The translations under genes were made by a program, and so were the position numbers. Below are positions 25,337 through 36,001 of a stretch of 64,000 bases of DNA, in pieces (the first letter of the stretch is position 1; every line of letters begins with the position of its first letter). This DNA comes from Styela clava. Lineage: Eukaryota; Chordata; Ascidiacea; Stolidobranchia; Styelidae. The notes under the pieces were generated by a model. The model was given only the letters and a program-made list of their open reading frames with translations. It did no database searches and was not told the origin of the DNA. The stretch covers positions 14,103,135 to 14,167,134 of the forward strand of contig NC_135255.1 of assembly GCF_964204865.1 (NCBI RefSeq). The letters run 5' to 3'.

Positions 25337-26185
25337 CAGTGGTTCCCAACCTTTCTGTCAGACCGGTAAAATTAAATAAAATGTATTCGCGGATCGGCAA
25401 AAAATTGAAATGAGGGGAATAGAAAATAATAACATATATTTGCGAAATGTAATGCAATGTCGGGCACTCACTGGAGTGGAGTGAATGAGTGGATCAAACT
25501 CTGTCCAGAATTGGACCTATTGTCATTATGCTTGTTGAAAAATGTCAAAATGCTTTGTTGGTCAACTGATCTCATAATAATCCCTCTGCATTTAATCAAC
25601 GCCTCAAACAAAAGGAATTTGCATTAAGATGACAAAGTCGTCGGTGACTTGGAACCAGTTTCACAGCCCTGCTGTGAATCACATGGAAAAGATCTCTGCG
25701 GCCCATGTTTTTGTTGCGCGTCTTGTTACCACCTGTAGGATTGCAACAAGCTCATAGTTTAGTGATGTCAAGACGAAGCCCTGGAGTATTATACTGTCCA
25801 TGACTGTTTTCTGGGTTGAACATAGAAATATTCATAACCTTTTACTTGGATGTTCATATTATGCAGAAAAGGCATGCAGAACAGAAAAAACACGTGCGTC
25901 GATCTTTGGGTTTCTGAATATTGCGAGATTTGACGGACGCTCTCGCGATGTATCGGAACCGAAAAAGCGAAAATTGTGAAAACTCGGCGCCAAGACGTCG
26001 TAAGGCCATTAAAACCGCAAACAGCAATATGTCGGCGAAAGAGAAATTGCGGAATAAACCAATGCAAAATCGTTATTTCGGGTTCGGTGAAGCGATTGGG
26101 GACGGCAGAAAAACAAAATGATTTCTCGCAGACCGACAAAAAAGCTTCTGGTGCCCGTCCGCGGACCAGCGGTTGAGATCCACTG
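25337..26185. mobile_element. hAT-type non-autonomous element (849 bp)
   Basis: It starts cagtggttcccaacc and ends with the inverse of cagtggatctcaacc, the usual terminal pattern of hAT elements. Sub-terminal sequence next to the left end (accggtaaaattaaat) is shared, inverted, with the element at 61193-62234, so both belong to one family in opposite orientations. Overlapping short open frames inside (25789-26191) are not a gene. No clean 8-bp target duplication is seen. Confidence 0.75.
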
Positions 26186-27678
26186 CTTCAAAACACAGTT
26201 TAAAAATTGTTAAATTGTTAGTCAATATATCACAATATTGTTTGGTGTCTGATTACTGGGGGTTCGTGTTGAATATTTCATGACTCCGGGAGTACTTAAC
26301 AGGAAAAAGGTTGAGAACCCCTGGATTAGAAAATCGATCAATTTGGCAGTGGCAACAATTACAAAAATATCAATATGGTGTGGCAAATAATTTTTTTCTT
26401 TTCTAGTATTTATTTATTTTTTTCGTTTACTGTATAGTATACCCTAAATTTATCGCGTTTTATTCTTACTTAAATAACTTCTCAGTGGTTGTGTGTATGT
26501 GTGGCTGGTGGGTGAATGTGAGCGTGTGTGAAATAACTTAATAATTTTAGGTGAGTAAACACGTAGCACTTCCTCTTGGCAAAACCTTCCATCTTATATT
26601 TAATACGTTATAAACCTTATCTAAGGTTTTGTTTGCTCCCTGATTTTATAATCAGTTTTTATTTATTTGTTTTTATCTGTCAAATGTATTGGTATGCTGA
26701 TTATGGAGTCGAAATAAACTTATACTTATATATTTATACTTGTACAGTCGCCTGGTCGCTCAGAAACTTCTTTTGCTCAGAAAGGTATTCAAGCATTGCT
26801 GTAAACCAGGGACAGGGACAATGCATGTTATGTAAAATCTATGTGTAAACATTGGCTCGTTTTCGCGGTTTTGCGTGTTATTTGTCAGTTTTCAGTAGTG
26901 TTTCCAAAAATCAATTGTTAATCAAATAATTTATCTCATTATGTCCTCCGATAAGCTTCAGTTTAGTTCTAGTATTCAAAAATTAGTCACGAAAAACCTG
27001 CGATAGACTAGGCTAAAATCAGCTAACATACCAGTACCTGTAAGCAACACGTGTTTAAATATTATAATAAAAATGACGGTTTCATAGTAAAACAGTTTGT
27101 AAGCGTCCACTCTGCAAAAAGCTCTCAAAACAAGTACGGTAATAAAAAATTTTCTATGGTAAAAGATGGGGGAAATTTTTCAGGGGTCAGGGAAACGTCC
27201 CTAAATGACCATTTACTCAAACTAGCCTACTTCAGCAGCTGCGTCTAAAAATTACTGACAACAAATTATCATGATATTTGAATTAAAAATTCGAAAATGT
27301 AACCCAAAACTTCAAAATAAGTGGTCGTTCAAAAGAATTTCTGATAATCTGCTACAAGTGAATGTTAAATTATGGTTGTGAGGTCAACACCCAACTTATT
27401 TCTTATTAACTTTTGTGACAGAAATGAAAGAAAAGTTCGTTTCCACATTGATGGGTGACGGCTGACGGTGGTAATGGTGAGCAAAATTATGCCCACTCCT
27501 TCAGAAATAAAAGTATACTCACTACATAGCAAGGGGACGATAACTGGAATACCGAAGATACACCGAGACCGAGGCATTTCAGTTCGGGACAATATGTGCA
27601 AAATGAACACAGTGAGACACTATTTTGTCGACGGGGAAGAGTTGTCACTTTGGGTGCCAATTGTGAGTCAGTTAGGCC
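26186..27678. other. Intergenic region with a hAT end
   Basis: A second hAT-type terminus (inverse of caggggttctcaacc) ends at about 26322, next to the element on its left. Its partner end is not seen. A GT-rich stretch lies at ~26489-26540. No gene is supported; the ORFs at 26576-26848 and 27051-27248 have no recognisable domain. Confidence 0.5.
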
Positions 27679-28600
27679 TATATAGAGGACTTGCACAGGT
27701 CACGTGACTTTGTTTACTGGACGGCAAAAAAACAAAAACATCCATTTCGCTCCTGTCAGTTGCAGTTCGGATTATACGTTTCCGGTTTGTTTGGCTGTTG
27801 AAAATGGTTATTTCGTATTGTTCCATTAGCTGTACGTATAGTATAGACAACGAAATGGATCTTCAGTTATATTGCACTGTTTTCAAAAGATCCGGAACGT
27901 CGCCGGCGGTCGTGCGAACCACCCTCAGTGGGAGGAGAGCTGCAATCCTCTCGCACATAACTATCCCCGCATGGGATTGAAACCTGATTGGAGATGCGGT
28001 GGCGAGGGTATTCCTAGATGGCGAACTCAATTGAAATCTGGTTATTTTTTGCATGAGCACTGGCGTTAAACTTTAGTTATCTATTCAACTTTTCACACTT
28101 ACTAATAGATAACCTGCTAACTAGGGAAACAATACCTTATGGCAATTGATGATTAATTCCTTACACAAGTCAAGTCTGCAACTAGGCCTACCAATAACAG
28201 TAGTTTGTCATCTGCTTTCTATTGAAATGAGGGAGCTTATGAATATTTAAAGAAATTGATAGCGGCACATTATCATTCACCATCAACGAAGTGCTGTCCG
28301 CAAACAGTGAAACACAAGCGAGATGACTTCTGGACTTGACACCAAGCAGTCCTGCCAATAGTGATATCCACATTGCGCGACGTTCCGGATCTTTTGAAAA
28401 CAGTGGAATATAACTGAAGATCTATTTCGTACTTGTACTATACGTACAGCCAACGGAACAATACGAAATAACCATTTTTAACAGCCAAACAAAACGGAAA
28501 CTTATAATCCGACTTGCAACTGACAGGAGCCAAATGGACGTTTTTGTTTTTTTGCCGTCCAGTAAACAAAGTCACGTGACCCGTGCAAGTCCTCTATATA
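27679..28600. mobile_element. Foldback element with ~225-bp inverted arms and THAP-like coding ends
   Basis: The left arm (27679-27903) and right arm (28378-28600) are inverted copies of each other at high identity. Their outermost bases read tatatagaggacttgcac in both directions. Read inward, each arm has an ATG followed by a C-x4-C pattern; the right arm (minus strand) reads MVISYCSVGCTYS, a stop, then PLFSKDPERRAMW. This pattern (early paired Cys, then a DPERR-type helix) resembles the THAP zinc-binding domain at the N-terminus of P-element transposases. The middle includes a tRNA-like SINE piece (~27909-27990). The long identical arms point to a P-type foldback derivative rather than an autonomous element. 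Confidence 0.65.
27909..27990 (-). repeat. tRNA-like SINE fragment
   Basis: It shares segments with 42532-42612: a gaaccaccct start, an aatcctc(t/c)c...cacataa block, and gggatt(g/c)aaacc, which on the minus strand resembles a tRNA B box (GGTTTGAATCCC). Two dispersed copies suggest a tRNA-derived SINE family. Confidence 0.5.
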
Positions 28601-29471
28601 TTTAAATTTGAATTTTTCCAATTTGGCCCAACAGGTTTTGTACAGCAGTAAGAGCGCCACCCGATTCAATGGTTTGTACAAGCGAATTTACATTCTCGGA
28701 TCAAATACAGATGAGCACGGTAGAGAATTCCAACTTTCATTGACGAATTTTGAACCACAGACGATTTATTTTATGTGTTCTGAAGCAATTTTGGCCTCTC
28801 AAATATTTGCCTTTGAAATTACTAAAATGTTATTTCTCCTGTACTGAGTAAAATAATATTTTCCAATATTTATTCTACAGTTATGTAAACCTCACGCGAT
28901 GTTAATAATCAGGCAATTCTCTCCAACATTCCTATGCCTCACAAGGTATAAACCTGCGCTCCTACACAGTGACGTTCACATCGGCTCGTTCAAGGTTTGC
29001 AATAAGCATGTACTTCCGCAAGGCTTGTAATATACACCTGAAACTCAGCTCGCGCACAACCTTTATCGAAAATCCACGTCCAAACGTTGATCGGAAGTAT
29101 AAGCTTCCGATACAAGCATTTATAGCACCGTAACGTATCATAACTATTGCTTTTTATTATTATTTTACCAGTCGAAAGCTGATGACTGAACGTGGTCGCT
29201 GGGAAGTTGTACCATCGTGACGGTTTGACAAGAAATGTGTATCAACAAAGCTGTATGCGAGACTATAGGTTTATATTTGACATATTGTTCTAATTACTGG
29301 CAATGCTAGATTTTCAGCCCTCGGGCAATTTGCAGACTTGTATCACAAAATTTCTGCTGTTGTGATCATTAGAGACTAGATATCTTGCTGTGGTTCTGCA
29401 ATAATAATCATTTCAGTTAGGAATTGTATAGAGAACATTTATGAGTTTGTGGAGAGTATAATAAACCAACA
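28601..29471. other. Intergenic region and presumed 5' region of the ZP gene
   Basis: No recognisable gene. The 79-codon ORF at 28608-28847 shows no motif. The promoter of the gene starting at 29472 should lie here, but I see no element I can name with confidence. Confidence 0.4.
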
Positions 29472-32400
29472 ATGAACCAAAAACTGTTTGGGATTATTGG
29501 ACAAATCCTGTTTTTATCGTGCTTAGGTGAGTGCTAGGCGTAAAGACTTCCATTACACTCGAATTGTCGTGGACAACTTTTGAGTTCACTACTAATTTGG
29601 TTAGCGAGTCGTAACAACCGGATCTTTAGGCAGTTTAAGAAGTTTTGTAAAATCTCCACAGATAAAATTCCAAAACCGTTTTTCAATTTTTTTGCATTAT
29701 TGTGAAATATTTATTTCTTCAGGCAAGTGTGAAGTCCAATCAGGAGCGACACTGCGATGCTGGAAGGATAGTATCTACATTGAGTTTTCTGAGAGGTATA
29801 GAGTATACCGTATTGACTGGCCAATTTTTAAAGGAAGCCTGCGAGGTCTTACTTTAGGCGAATTGTCATGGAAATATTGAATTGATAGCCCATTTAACTT
29901 GGTTCAGTAGTACTGGATGACTTCTTATTGCTGACATGGCTAATGAAAAAGTGTTTTTAATATGATCAAACTAAGCCATGTCAGAAAATTAAAAACAGAA
30001 ACAACTGGCCCGTATGCAATCAACAATAGTAATGTTTAAAAAAAAAATTCAACTTTGCGTAAAGAGTATGGCTTTTTATTATGTTTTAGAAAAAAGAGTA
30101 ATGTCATAACTATCAGGAAAATAACTATCTATGAAAGAACTGTTAATTGTTGTGTTTTTTGTGTGTATTTGGTTTACGCAGGAATGAATAAATGGCTTAC
30201 ATATCATTTATCCTTCAATAATAGTATTTTCGATACCCGATAGCTTATATAAAATCTAACGGCAGCATATTACTTTCGAGCAGGATAACTGCTTGTCTGA
30301 TTTTGGTCAGACGAAACGTTACAGAAATATATTTGTGTTAGTGTGCAGCAAGACTCTTGAATTGCATATTCTAATATATATGTTTTCTAAACATTAGGTT
30401 TCTATCGGATCAGAGAATAGAAGTCACCGATGCGAAGCAACTTCATTTCAGCGGAGTTTCTGAATGTTTCTCCAACGCAGAATCAGGAGGGGGATATTCA
30501 ATGACGTTGTTTCCGCCCTTCAAAAATTGTGGAACGAAAGTAAAGGTGAATTACGTCGATGATGTGTCATTTCACACTATTTGAATTCAGCCAAATGCTA
30601 CACCGGAGTGGTCCAAGGTTGAGAAGTTGAAGGGCCGCAAAAACATTCGAGGAGATCTCGCGGACCACTGTCGGAGAAAACCCAAAAGAGATAAAAATAT
30701 CGCGAGTTTACTTACTTTAACCATAGTAAAGAATGAGAGTTTACCGTTCTAATCACCCTATTATTATGTTGCATGAGTGGCTTTTTTAAAGAAGAAAATT
30801 TAGCCTTCAGTTATTTTATAATTGCTTCCCGAGAAATACCGTGGTATTTTCCGTATCCATTCTCGTGTTTGGCTTTGTGATGTCGCTTCAATTTATATTC
30901 TCTCGTGACAGATATTACTTTAAAGCACACCAGACACTGTGGTCTACAGTTGTGGTGGGCAAGGAAATACGTTTCTCCTCTGTCACCTTTTTTTTCAAGA
31001 CTCATTTTATGACGAATTGCTATTTTTTACTAATTTAATAACTTGCGGCGTGAGCAGGCATAGTGTTATCGTCAAAAAACAACCAAGTCCGTCTAAGTTG
31101 GGATTTCGAGACATATAGCTAAAAAGAACTTGAATCAAGCGTCCCAAGTCAGCTCTGCGTTTCGTCACTGCTGTCACATGGCCAACGCTTGAAAATATGG
31201 AGTGTTTTTTACTAAAATATAAGCACAAAACGTCTCAAAATATAAGAGGTTGCTTGACGCGAGCTTAAGGTGCGAAGTTAAGATGAAAGCGCGACTCATT
31301 TCATCGGCTGGGCCCTGTTAAGACAATTCATTCTCCTTGTACCGATCACAGGACGTCATTTCAGTAATGGAACCGTCTTGACGTTTATAGATACAACATT
31401 AAACTTTTGTGATTTAAATAAACATCATTCCCGACATCGGGAATCCCAACTTCAGTTGGAATAGATGAAAAACTCAAAAATGTATTGCCAATAAATACAA
31501 ATATCTGCCAATGGCGTATTATACGCTAAATTGTTGTGCGTGCCAGGGTTTGGATCACCCTGTGCTGAACTAATATTTCAAAATCTGTCTCTCAACTATT
31601 CTATTATTGTAGGTATCATCTGACAAATACGCCTACACAAACGAGGTTGTATTTGAGAAAGAGACTTCTACCACTCGGATCTTCAAATTCCAATGCGATT
31701 ACGACAGAAAATATATTGTCAGTTCCGACCTATCTTTGACACCCGTGCTTGAGTAAGTTACTTGTTTTCAATTTTGGTTTTCATTGATTCAAGACATGAT
31801 AAAGTCGTGTTCAACTACCATCTATCTATGTAACATTTTTTCGTCCCTCTAATCTAGGACAGTATATTATGGGGGGATTGTGTCCGGTTAAAATATACTT
31901 CGGAATCCTACCCTGCGCCCAACCACCAAAACAGAATTAGTACAGACGTATCATAGCGACTTAATTGATTACTTCTTTGATTTCAGAACTTTGAATTTTG
32001 TCACGGCAAGAGGTGAATTTGGCGTGGGGATGGGATTATATCAGAGAAGCGATTTCAATTCAAAAAGCATGTTCAGTGCAAGACCTACGATTCTAGTCGG
32101 TACGTGGTAGTAGAACGTATATATATATATTCAATGCAAGCAGCTCCCTTTAAGCTTTTGTACCCGTGTTCATCGCCATTCCAACGACGTCAATATTGTT
32201 AAATCTAATAGAAAATATGTTGAAAATATAAAAAAAGGTTGCTAATCAATTTATAGTTGACTTTGACATTTGCAAATTATGATGATGAATAATTAATTAT
32301 AGGAACTCCAGTCTACGTGTCTGTGGATGTGACTGATACATTTGGAATGAAAGAGATTGTATCGACAATAGAAACCTGTTATGCAACAGACGATAAAAAT

Positions 32401-34197
32401 CATGCAATACAGAAGTTGTATCACCATCTAATCGTAAATAGGTATGCTGTTGGTTTTAAGCAAAGATAATTGTATTATCTATACTCATTCGTTTCATTTC
32501 GTTTACCGATAGGTGTTCGAGTCCAAACGATGACACTGTACAAATAATTTCAAATGGTAATAGCATGAAAGCTCGATTCCGTTTTGCGATGTTTCAGTGG
32601 AAAAGCAATGTTGAGTGAGTTCATACGTGGTAATTTTTTGCAATATTTTGTGGCAATACGTTTTAATTGATATTTGCTTACTGCATACCAGATATTTCTA
32701 CCTCCACTGTGAAATTAAAGTTTGCAACCAAACGGAAGAAAGATGCTCGGGAGTCGGGGTATGTAACACTTTGTATGCACTTAACAATTACGAGGGTTTG
32801 TTTATACATCAGAATATTAGAAACGCGTATAACGTATAAATATGTTATTTATACGTCCTATTTTGGGACACCGTGGAGAATAGTAATGTGCGAGATGATT
32901 GCTGGACCCATCATTATCGTAGGGTGGTCTACGTAATCGCTGATCGGTCAAGTCATTTTCCGCACCATCAAGTCCAAGCATTTCAAACGAATAACTTTTA
33001 ATATTGCTATAGCCGACTTGAACCAAACAGGCTAAAGGCCGTGATTCGTCATGCGATTAGGCCACAATTTTTCTTTTGGATAAATTTGAACTTCATATCC
33101 TATATATATATATATATATTTAGCCTGTATGCAACGGAGTTTCGGATGCAGTAGATGCCACGTCTAGACGACGACGAGATCTTGGCACTAATGAAGATAA
33201 GATAAGCGGGAATAAGGGCATAATTACATACGGACCTGTTGCTATCAAGGACAAGGGTGTTGAAGAAGACTTCGGGACTGGAACTTACGAAATGGTTTAT
33301 GAGGAAATTGAAAAAGATCAGAGTGAGTTGATTTAAATTAATGTCAAAGTGGAAAGTAATAAACCACAGTTTTTAGTCATTATGGCCACGCTTTGGTAAT
33401 AGGGCGGAATTCTCCAGTAGTCAGTACTAACTAGACTCTAACTGATACGCATACACAGTGGCGTAGCAAGACTCTCGTGGGCCCCCCCGCAAAAATATTT
33501 TGTGAAAATGACCCTAAAAACTCTCGGACATAAGCTAAAACAACGCTTTTTTTATTTCGTCAAAAAGCATAACATGTCGCTATAAAAAGGCAATGGTAAC
33601 CTAAAATTTGCCGTTTATCTTGGTTACTTTAATTTTTTCACATGTTCTTCCTCTTCTGCCCCTTTTCTGCGTTTCTGTGCGCCACTGAGAGGTTTTGCTT
33701 TCGACATCATTCTGACAGCCTTCGTAATTTTGTCGGTGCGATCAAACCACAAGACGCCGAAAATCGACGACTCCTTGGCATTGTTACGTAACAAAACGAT
33801 TTGAGCAGACCTAACATCAACGATACAAGATGTGCATTACTTGTTTTGCACTGCAGCTTTTGGTTTGCGGCTTAAATTTCTAAATTCTAACCGCTTGGGC
33901 CCCTTTGCGCTGTGGGCCCTCCCGCGACCGCGGGGGTTGCGGGGATGGATGCTACGCCACTGCGCATACATTTCTTACATACGCAATTCGGGATCATTTG
34001 AGCTTCTAATCGGCAGAACTTTACATAACATAAGTATATTTCTATTAGAGTTTCTACAAATCTACATCTTCACATCAATAGCAGCAGTCATACTTGTCGT
34101 TGTAATCATTGTGCTTATTATCGTCCTCGTGCGAAAAAGAAGAGCGATAAACAAGCAAAGGCTTGAAAGTGAAAATAGAAGCAATGGCTCAATTTGA
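29472..34197 (+). CDS. Zona pellucida (ZP) domain transmembrane protein, 10 exons
   Basis: Exons fitted by splice signals and phase: 29472-29526, 29723-29795, 30398-30545, 31613-31752, 31987-32099, 32303-32441, 32513-32614, 32692-32758, 33124-33322, 34049-34197. They join without a frameshift to 394 residues. A hydrophobic signal peptide (MNQKLFGIIGQILFLSCL) leads into a ZP module. The ZP-N cysteines are in LRCW, SECF, KNCG and FQCDY. The ZP-C cysteines are in ETCYATD, NRCSSPNDD and LHCEIKVC. A furin-type site SRRRRD follows the module, then an acidic linker, one membrane helix (IAAVILVVVIIVLIIVLV) and a short basic tail. ZP proteins polymerise into extracellular coats after cleavage at such a site. 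This fits an egg-coat or apical matrix protein, but the particular role is not shown. The last intron holds a hAT element and intron 3 a hAT remnant. Confidence 0.85.
30301..30359. repeat. Dispersed repeat fragment
   Basis: The stretch around atatttgtgttagtgtgcag recurs with few changes at 41338-41377, in an intron of the CAPS2-like gene, same orientation. The repeat class is unknown. Confidence 0.5.
30570..31330 (-). mobile_element. Degraded hAT element with BED-finger transposase fragment
   Basis: Lies in intron 3 of the ZP gene. The left part (gtggtccaaggttgag, ~30587) resembles a hAT terminus. On the minus strand, 30811-31005 encodes a fragment with CLVC spaced from RHHKAKH, the Cys/His layout of a BED zinc finger at the N-terminus of hAT transposases such as the ZBED5/FAM200 group. 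The catalytic part is absent. The right boundary is a guess. Confidence 0.55.
33456..33962. mobile_element. hAT-type MITE with perfect 8-bp target duplication (507 bp)
   Basis: The terminal inverted repeats begin cagtggcgtagcaag and end gctacgccactg. Exact direct repeats CGCATACA flank it at 33448-33455 and 33963-33970. It sits in the last intron of the ZP gene. The right end is GC-rich. There is no transposase, so it is non-autonomous. Confidence 0.9.
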
Positions 34198-34232
34198 AGA
34201 ATATCGGTTAATTATATGATTTATATGCATCT

Positions 34233-34238
34233 AATAAA
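34233..34238 (+). promoter_or_regulatory. Polyadenylation signal of the ZP gene
   Basis: AATAAA lies 36 bp after the stop codon at 34195-34197, in the right place and orientation for transcript end formation. Confidence 0.75.
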
Positions 34239-35700
34239 CATTTATGTACTGGAGAATCGTTGCCTCCTTTTTTGTCTACCAGGGCGCATTAACAAAGAGC
34301 CAAGAGATTTATAGTTTTAAAAATATTTCGATTGCCGTCATAGGTACAGCATTCCCTCTTTATTTTTACCTAAACCGGTGGTTCTCAAACGTTTTGGGCC
34401 GCGCCGCCTTTTTGGAATTTGTAAAGTCTCGCGTCCCACTTCAAAAATAACTAGCTAACAAATAACAGATAAAAAGTATGTTCTACTCCAAAACATGTTG
34501 AAAATGGTGACCGTACATTTGAACCGATGTGTATATCCGCGGGTTCAATCTATATGCGGGTGCTTAAATCCATGGGTTAGGGTTAGTATGGGTTCAAATA
34601 TCCGTGAAACAAAAAAATTTCCGTGAAGAGCGGAAAATAGAGCTTGTCTTACAAGGACAGGAAGGAATTCAGAACTCTTTTCAATATGACGGAAACAGTT
34701 ACCCACTCATAAAATTAGATACCCTACCGGGCCGAAATTAACGATATAGAACAACGGAACAGCTTTTGGAACATGGCAAATAAAGTAATAACTGACTTCC
34801 CAGCGCCATCAGAAAAATACCTGTCATCTTGCGCGTCAGGCGCTCACTTGAATACCGTCCACTATTCGAAGTATGTAAACACACAACAAACAAATTTCAT
34901 ACATTGCACAAGGCATATATTTTCCTAGAAAATCTACAAAACGACTAATTGAAGACAACATCAATTAATATAAAAATACATGGTAAATAATAATTTGAAA
35001 AGAAAAAACATTATATAAGAATTATATGAAGTATTCTGTGGAACGCATAAATCTTTAGCTCACAAAAAAACAGTTGTACTAATATAGATTGAAAGGATGT
35101 CATATGCACCAGTTTAGCAAACTCTAAAATTATATATACATGATAGGTGCAAATATACAATTCAATAAAACAGTGCTACTATTGTGTTGAAGAACGTGGC
35201 ATGTAGAAGGTAAATTCAATATTCAATACTTCATGTTTATATTTGTTATTAGACAGATTACTAACTTTTTTTTGCTAAATACATAGTTATATCTGGAATA
35301 TAATTGAGGTTAGTAATACAAATTACCTGATAGATTTCAGAGTTTTTTAAATGTGATAAAACTGATATCTCAACTTTTCAAGTAATCGAATTATATTGCC
35401 ATTGTGATTTTCGCAAGTAAACTGATGGTGGTGAGTAATAATAAATGTATCATTATAAATAACTTGACTACTCAATTTTTAACTATAATAATTCTTGAAC
35501 TACAACTTTTTATGCTTTACTATCAAATGCAATATACATTTACACAAATACATATTTCATTAGCAAAATCACTTATATTAAACTTTATCGAAAATTCATT
35601 GAAACTGTTCATTACAAATGCTAAAACTAAATAAAATAATACGCGGGCATTCTTAAATATCTACAACTAATACCACTGCTGCAAATGATATATATCATAT
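34239..35700. other. Intergenic, repeat-bearing region between convergent genes
   Basis: The ZP gene and the CAPS2-like gene converge here. A hAT-like end (ggtggttctcaaacg, from ~34378) has no visible partner. A repeat shared with 62915-63095 covers 34495-34625. The rest is AT-rich with no recognisable gene; the ORFs at 35404-35634 and 35627-35842 have no motif. Confidence 0.55.
34495..34625. repeat. Dispersed repeat with telomere-like core
   Basis: It shares long segments with 62915-63095: ggtgaccgt(a/g)catttg, gtatatccgcgggttcaat, tatatgcgggtgc and tagtatgggttcaaatat. The core reads gggttagggttag, here only one and a half telomere-type units. It is probably a MITE family; the other copy has related ends (aggttcaaatg and its near inverse). 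Confidence 0.6.
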
Positions 35701-35997
35701 AATGGAATTCGGCGAAGAGAAAGAATACAAAACCTAATTGCAAAGATTCATATAATATTTCTGGAAATATTTTTTGAAACATTCGATTATGAAACTGGAT
35801 TTTGACAACACTGTCTTTCCGGACGCCTAAAATTTGAGACAATAATGGAATTCGGCGAAGAGAAAGAATACAATAACTAAATGAAATAATTTACAAAATA
35901 TTATCGAAAATACTTTCGGAAATGTTCAATTATGCAAGAGGATTTTGACAAAACCATCTATTCTGATTCCGGGCGCTTAAAATTTGAGACAAAAACT
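35701..35997. repeat. Two-copy direct repeat (~143 and ~153 bp)
   Basis: The block starting aatggaattcggcgaagag and ending aaaatttgagacaa occurs twice in a row, at 35701-35843 and 35844-35997. The copies have diverged in their middle parts. It lies just beyond the stop of the CAPS2-like gene. Confidence 0.8.
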
Positions 35998-36001
35998 TAA
36001 T

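Noticed and set aside
25789..26191. Overlapping open frames on both strands, 60-116 codons
   Set aside because: They lie inside a hAT-type element, have no domain and overlap one another on both strands.
26576..26848. 90-codon ORF with hydrophobic start
   Set aside because: AT-rich chance frame with no recognisable domain and no splice context.
33832..34048. N-terminal part of a 121-codon ORF before the last ZP exon
   Set aside because: The first two thirds lie in a hAT element and the intron. Only the part after the acceptor at 34048 belongs to the ZP protein.
34565..34580. Telomere-like gggttagggttag
   Set aside because: Fewer than two full units, inside a dispersed repeat; not a telomere or interstitial telomere array.
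35404..35634. 76-codon ORF between convergent genes
   Set aside because: Low-complexity AT-rich frame in the intergenic region, no supporting feature.
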